This document shows, one piece after another, positions 23,592 through 27,081 of a stretch of 27,081 nucleotides of DNA (the first letter of the stretch is position 1; each line of letters begins with the position of its first letter). Below the pieces are notes generated by a model. That model did no database searches. It was given only the letters and a program-made list of their open reading frames with translations, and was not told the DNA's origin. The DNA is from JBNRMR01 sp050942895. GTDB taxonomy: Bacteria; Bacillota; Clostridia; Christensenellales; UBA1750. The stretch is taken from assembly GCA_050942895.1 (NCBI GenBank), contig JBMNOE010000031.1:1-27081 (forward strand), given 5' to 3'. Position numbers and translations under genes: made by a program.

Positions 23592-24476
23592 ATGAAAAGG
23601 ATAGGCTTTGTAGGATTGGGAATAATGGGCAAACCCATGAGCAAAAATCTTATTGCTGCGGGTTATGAGCTAACAGTGTTCGATGTGGTTGCCTCTTCTG
23701 TGGAAGAAGTGGTGGCGGCGGGCGCCACGGCCGGAATATCTGCGGCGGATGTGGCCGGCAAGAGCGATGTGGTCATCACAATGCTGCCCAACTCACCCCA
23801 TGTAAAAGCCGTGGTTATGGGCGAAGGCGGCATACTGGAAGGCGCAAAGGAAGGGCTCATTATTGTGGATATGAGTTCCATTGCACCCCTTGCCGCTCAG
23901 GAGATAGCAAAGGCCTGCGCCGAAAAGGGCGTGAGGATGATCGACGCGCCTGTTTCCGGCGGCGAACCAAAGGCAATAGACGGCAGCCTTTCAATAATGG
24001 TGGGGGGAGACGAAGAAGTTTTCAACCAGGTGAAGGACATTTTATTGAAGATGGGTTCTTCCGCTGTGCTCTGCGGGGATGTGGGCGCGGGAAACACAAC
24101 CAAGCTTGCAAACCAGGTGGTGGTGGCGCTTAACATTGCAGCCGTTTCCGAGGCGTTCATGCTGGCGAAAAAGGCTGGGGTGGACCCGCAGAAGGTGTTC
24201 GATGCCATAAAGGGCGGCCTGGCCGGTTCCACAGTCATGAATGCAAAGGTACCGATGATATTGGATAATAACTTTAACCCTGGCTTTAAGATCGACCTGC
24301 ACATAAAGGATCTCAACAATGTGATTGAAACGGGCCATGCGGTGGGCTCCCCCCTGCCTCTTTCCGCCGCTGTGATGGAAATGATGCAGTGGCTTGCCGC
24401 CAGCGGAGACGGCCAAAGCGATCACAGCGCCCTGGCGAAGTATTACGCTCACCTGACGGGGGAGACGATCGGCTGA
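23592..24476 (+). CDS. garR: Tartronate semialdehyde reductase (2-hydroxy-3-oxopropionate reductase)
   Basis: Reduces tartronate semialdehyde to D-glycerate with NAD(P)H at the end of galactarate and glucarate breakdown. It has 294 residues, the same length as E. coli GarR as I recall it. The family is beta-hydroxyacid dehydrogenase: the nucleotide motif GLGIMGKPMSKNL starts at residue 8, the substrate motif DAPVSGGEPKA is at 118-128, and the catalytic K171 lies in GAGNTTKLANQ. MLPNSPHVK, DMSSIAPLA and the C-terminal FKIDLHIKDL also follow GarR closely. 3-Hydroxyisobutyrate dehydrogenase is the alternative, but the garD neighbour supports GarR. The ATG at 23592 follows GAGGAG. It is the first gene of the operon. 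Confidence 0.92.
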   Translation: MKRIGFVGLGIMGKPMSKNLIAAGYELTVFDVVASSVEEVVAAGATAGISAADVAGKSDVVITMLPNSPHVKAVVMGEGGILEGAKEGLIIVDMSSIAPLAAQEIAKACAEKGVRMIDAPVSGGEPKAIDGSLSIMVGGDEEVFNQVKDILLKMGSSAVLCGDVGAGNTTKLANQVVVALNIAAVSEAFMLAKKAGVDPQKVFDAIKGGLAGSTVMNAKVPMILDNNFNPGFKIDLHIKDLNNVIETGHAVGSPLPLSAAVMEMMQWLAASGDGQSDHSALAKYYAHLTGETIG

Positions 24477-24522
24477 AAATCAGCAAAAACCGAAGCAACT
24501 GAACTATGAAAGGAAATGAAAG

Positions 24523-25413
24523 ATGAGCTTTAAGCCATATGGTGTAATAGTGCCCATCGTCACCCCTGTTGACGAGGGCGGCAAATTTAACGAGCCGATG
24601 ATGCGCAAGCTGGTGAACTACCTGATCGAAGGCGGTGTTCACGGCCTGTTCCCTATGGGCACCACAGGCGAATTTTATGCCTTCAGCGAGGACGAGGTAA
24701 GGCGCATATTCGAGGTGGTGGTGGACGAGACCAAAGGCCGCGTTCCAGTTTACGGCGGCGCAAACAGCATATCGACAAAAGGGGCAATCCGCCTGATAAA
24801 GATATGCGAGGAAGCGAAGGTGGACGCAGTATCGGTGTTGACGCCCATGTTCATATCCCAGACGCAGGATGAGCTTTATAAGTTTTTTGCTGATATCGCA
24901 AAGAGCACCAGCTTGCCCATTGTTCTTTACAACAACCGGCCCAAAACAAATGTGCAGATAGAGCCGTCGACTGTTGCGAGGCTGGCGCAGATTGAAAACA
25001 TCGTGGGAGTTAAGGACTCAACCGGCGACATGACCAACACCACCGAGTACATCCGCCTCACAAGGGGCAACGACAATTTCCATGTGCTGATGGGCAGGGA
25101 TACGCTGATTTACGCCGGCCTTTGCTGCGGCACCGCCGGAGCGATCGCCTCCTGCGCCAATGTTGCGCCAAGGATCTGCGCCGATATATATGACAAGTTT
25201 ATCGCCGGCGACCATAAGGCTGCCCTTGACGCTCAGTATACCCTGGCTCCGTTAAGGATCGCCACCGGCATGGGCACATTCCCCGCTGTCATAAAGGAGG
25301 GCCTTATGATGCAGGGGATAAACGTGGGCAAATGCGTTGATCCCATAGGCGAAATAACCGATGCTCAAAAAGCGGCCTTGAGGGAAATCTTGGCCGGTAT
25401 GGGCCTGCTGTAG
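24523..25413 (+). CDS. DapA-family aldolase, probably 5-keto-4-deoxyglucarate or related keto-acid aldolase
   Basis: Class I lyase of the dihydrodipicolinate synthase/N-acetylneuraminate lyase family, 296 residues. The pyruvate Schiff-base lysine is K164 in GVKDSTGD and the partner tyrosine Y136 in LYNNRPKTNV. The carboxylate-binding loop is GTTGEFYAFS, whose Phe/Tyr in place of the dapA-type residues suggests a sugar-acid substrate. Its position between garR and garD suggests cleavage of 5-keto-4-deoxy-D-glucarate to pyruvate and tartronate semialdehyde, the job of GarL (an unrelated class II family) in E. coli. The dehydratase KdgD of the same superfamily would make GarR pointless, and the YNNRP and KDSTGD motifs look like the aldolase branch. 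True DapA is a less likely alternative. Confidence 0.82.
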   Translation: MSFKPYGVIVPIVTPVDEGGKFNEPMMRKLVNYLIEGGVHGLFPMGTTGEFYAFSEDEVRRIFEVVVDETKGRVPVYGGANSISTKGAIRLIKICEEAKVDAVSVLTPMFISQTQDELYKFFADIAKSTSLPIVLYNNRPKTNVQIEPSTVARLAQIENIVGVKDSTGDMTNTTEYIRLTRGNDNFHVLMGRDTLIYAGLCCGTAGAIASCANVAPRICADIYDKFIAGDHKAALDAQYTLAPLRIATGMGTFPAVIKEGLMMQGINVGKCVDPIGEITDAQKAALREILAGMGLL

Positions 25414-25435
25414 GGCCTTGGAAGGATTGCTAAAA

Positions 25436-26962
25436 ATGACGAAAGCACCTGTGGCGCTTAGAATACACCCAAATGACAATATAGCCGTTGCAACGGAGGA
25501 TATTCCTGCGGGCGCTATGGCCTTAGAGGGCCTTATGGCAAGGGAAGATATACCCATGGGCCACAAGATCGCTCTTTTTGACATGGAAAAGGGCGCGGAT
25601 GTGCTGCGCTACGGCACTCTCATCGGCAGGACTGACAGGAACATCAGTGCAGGCGAATGGATAAACGAGCATAATCTCACTTTGCCGACGCCGCCGGAGC
25701 TGGATGAAATGCCCTTTGGAACGAAGCTGATCCCCAACGAAGATTTGCCGGAGGCGCCCGTATTAACATTTGAGGGCTACCCAAACCCGGACGGCGGCTA
25801 TGCCGGAACCCGCAATATTCTGGGAATAATGACGACGGTGCAATGCGTGACGGGGGTTTTGAACATCGCCGTGGAAAGAATCCGCAAAGAGCTTTTGCCT
25901 AAGTATCCTCATGTGGATGCAGTGGTGGCGATAAACCATCCATACGGCTGCGGGGTGGCCATTGACGCTCCGGACGCGAAGATACCGATTAGGGGCCTTA
26001 AGAACATGTTGCGCCATCCCAACTTTGGCGGAGAGGTGATGCTGATTGCCCTGGGCTGTGAAAAGCTGACCCCCGAAAGGCTTCTTGAGGATGACGAGCG
26101 GAACCCCGAAAACCTGCTGGTGCTCCAGGAGCAGGCCGGTTTTGGCGACATGATTGACGCAATAATGGAGATGGCGGAGAAAAAGCTGCAGAAGCTGAAC
26201 CTTCGCAGGCGCGAGACGCTGCCCCTCTCAAAGCTGATCATCGGCATGCAGTGCGGGGGAAGCGATGCTTTTTCCGGCATAACGGCGAACCCTGCAGCGG
26301 GATATGCCTCAGACATGCTGGTAAGGGCAGGGGCAACGGTGCTTTTCTCAGAAGTGACTGAGATCCGCGACGCGGTATACATATTGGCGGAGCGCTCGCC
26401 CACAAAGGAAGTGTTTGACGCTTTGGTGCGGGAGATGAAGTGGTATGATGATTACCTTGACCGCGGAGGGGTGGACAGGAGCGCCAACACAACCCCCGGC
26501 AATAAAAAAGGCGGGCTTTCAAACATCGTTGAAAAGGCTCTGGGCAGCATCGCCAAGTCTGGCAGCGCGACCATCGCGGAGGTGATCGGACCGGGCGAAG
26601 TGCCCACCAAGCGGGGGCTGATATATGCGGCTACGCCTGCCAGCGACATAGTTTGCGGGCCGATGCAATTGACTTCGGGCATAACCCTTCAGGTGTTCAT
26701 GACCGGCAGAGGGACGCCCTACGGCCTTGCTGCGGCGCCTGTTATCAAGGTTTCATCGGCGGCGGGGATCGCTTCCCGCTGGAATGACATAATTGATATA
26801 AATGCTGGGACTATTTTGGAGGGGAAGGGCAGCATCGAGGATGTCGGGAAGCAGATTTTTGATATAATTATCGATACAGCAAGCGGCAGGGTGCAGCCCT
26901 GGGCAGAAAAATGGAAGCTGCACAACGATTTTTGCCTGTTCAACCCGGCGCCAATCACATAA
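25436..26962 (+). CDS. garD: Galactarate dehydratase
   Basis: Dehydrates galactarate to 5-keto-4-deoxy-D-glucarate, the first catabolic step. It belongs to the UxaA family and has 508 residues from ATG 25436, which has GGAAGGA at good spacing; an in-frame TTG at 25418 overlaps that site. An N-terminal SAF-type domain (about residues 1-100, with IPMGHKIALFDMEKG) precedes the catalytic part. Strong landmarks shared with E. coli GarD as I recall it are NHPYGCGVAI, FGGEVMLIALGCEKL, GMQCGGSDAFSGITANPA, LFSEVTEIRDA, NTTPGNKKGGLSN, IYAATPASDIVCGP, FMTGRGTPYGLA and the terminal LFNPAPIT. Altronate dehydratase is the nearest alternative and fits less well. It is the last gene before a terminator. Confidence 0.94.
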   Translation: MTKAPVALRIHPNDNIAVATEDIPAGAMALEGLMAREDIPMGHKIALFDMEKGADVLRYGTLIGRTDRNISAGEWINEHNLTLPTPPELDEMPFGTKLIPNEDLPEAPVLTFEGYPNPDGGYAGTRNILGIMTTVQCVTGVLNIAVERIRKELLPKYPHVDAVVAINHPYGCGVAIDAPDAKIPIRGLKNMLRHPNFGGEVMLIALGCEKLTPERLLEDDERNPENLLVLQEQAGFGDMIDAIMEMAEKKLQKLNLRRRETLPLSKLIIGMQCGGSDAFSGITANPAAGYASDMLVRAGATVLFSEVTEIRDAVYILAERSPTKEVFDALVREMKWYDDYLDRGGVDRSANTTPGNKKGGLSNIVEKALGSIAKSGSATIAEVIGPGEVPTKRGLIYAATPASDIVCGPMQLTSGITLQVFMTGRGTPYGLAAAPVIKVSSAAGIASRWNDIIDINAGTILEGKGSIEDVGKQIFDIIIDTASGRVQPWAEKWKLHNDFCLFNPAPIT

Positions 26963-26976
26963 GAAGCTTAACCACG

Positions 26977-27015
26977 AAAAAAGAACGCTGCTTGCTGTGC
27001 GGCGTTCTTTTCTTA
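26977..27015 (+). terminator. Intrinsic terminator of the gar operon
   Basis: AAAAGAACGC and GCGTTCTTTT form a perfect 10-bp stem around a loop of about 13 bases, followed by a short T-rich tail. It starts about 15 bases after the garD stop. Confidence 0.85.
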
Positions 27016-27029
27016 TGCAGAAGATCGAG

Positions 27030-27079
27030 CTACGGGGGCGCCCTCCGCCATATGCGCTTTGCGCATATGGCATTCGTAG
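27030..27079. repeat. Palindromic element with a perfect 11-bp hairpin at the right window edge
   Basis: GCCATATGCGC (27047-27057) and GCGCATATGGC (27061-27071) form a perfect 11-bp stem with a TTT loop. CTACG (27030-27034) and CGTAG (27075-27079) enclose it. The intervening G/C-rich piece contains GCCCTCC, also present in the element at 1-46. It has no T-run and no coding potential, and lies just after the gar terminator. It may continue past the window. Confidence 0.65.
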
Positions 27080-27081
27080 TC

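Noticed and set aside
24523..25413. The DapA-family gene as true dapA or as KdgD dehydratase
   Set aside because: The loop GTTGEFYAF and the YNNRP and KDSTGD motifs look like sugar-acid aldolases, and garR next door needs an aldolase product. Not fully excluded.
1..27081. CRISPR arrays, tRNA or rRNA genes, transposases or integrases, toxin-antitoxin pairs
   Set aside because: No regularly spaced repeats, cloverleaf signatures, rRNA blocks, DDE or tyrosine-recombinase motifs, or convincing toxin-antitoxin gene pairs were found by eye.

Overview
This window looks like chromosomal DNA from a moderately GC-rich member of the Clostridia (Firmicutes). The evidence is a PolC-type replicative polymerase, a Clostridium-type iscR-nifS-nifU iron-sulfur cluster, a PyrK/PyrD type 1B dihydroorotate dehydrogenase, a linked pyrB-pyrI pair, and a recJ-apt neighbourhood. 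Promoters match the ordinary housekeeping sigma consensus and ribosome binding sites are strong AGGAGG types. I cannot resolve the genus.

Layout. At 47-6802 everything reads leftward: iscR, nifS and nifU form an iron-sulfur assembly operon that ends in a terminator, followed by polC with its own promoter region. From about 6941 the reading turns rightward: a cyclophilin-type lipoprotein, then a seven-gene UMP biosynthesis operon (pyrC-pyrK-pyrD-pyrF-pyrE-pyrB-pyrI, 7679-13620) closed by a strong terminator. Next come recJ-apt-gltX (13743-18199) and a translationally coupled pair of unrecognised helical-repeat proteins (18268-20807). A short leftward islet (about 20890-22015), visibly AT-richer in its genes, holds a frameshifted remnant that looks like a phosphate-type solute-binding protein, a small lipoprotein and a 66-residue orphan. 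A leftward zinc-ribbon membrane protein plus short-chain dehydrogenase then faces a rightward sugar-acid operon (garR, a DapA-family aldolase, garD) across a divergent promoter region with nearly touching -35 boxes.

How the genes work together. The pyr operon covers the steps from carbamoyl phosphate plus aspartate to UMP but lacks carbamoyl phosphate synthetase and any visible PyrR attenuator. The gar operon is consistent with galactarate being dehydrated by GarD, cleaved by the DapA-family enzyme to pyruvate and tartronate semialdehyde, and the semialdehyde being reduced to glycerate by GarR. The IscR-like repressor keeps its three cysteines and a histidine in the expected places and has a plausible operator just downstream of its own promoter.

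Nothing here is a clear undescribed defence or mobile system. The less ordinary items are a 104-bp nested inverted-repeat element inside the pyr operon, apparent relatives of it at both window edges, the substitution of a DapA-family aldolase in the gar operon, the coupled TPR/HEAT-like pair, and the AT-rich islet.
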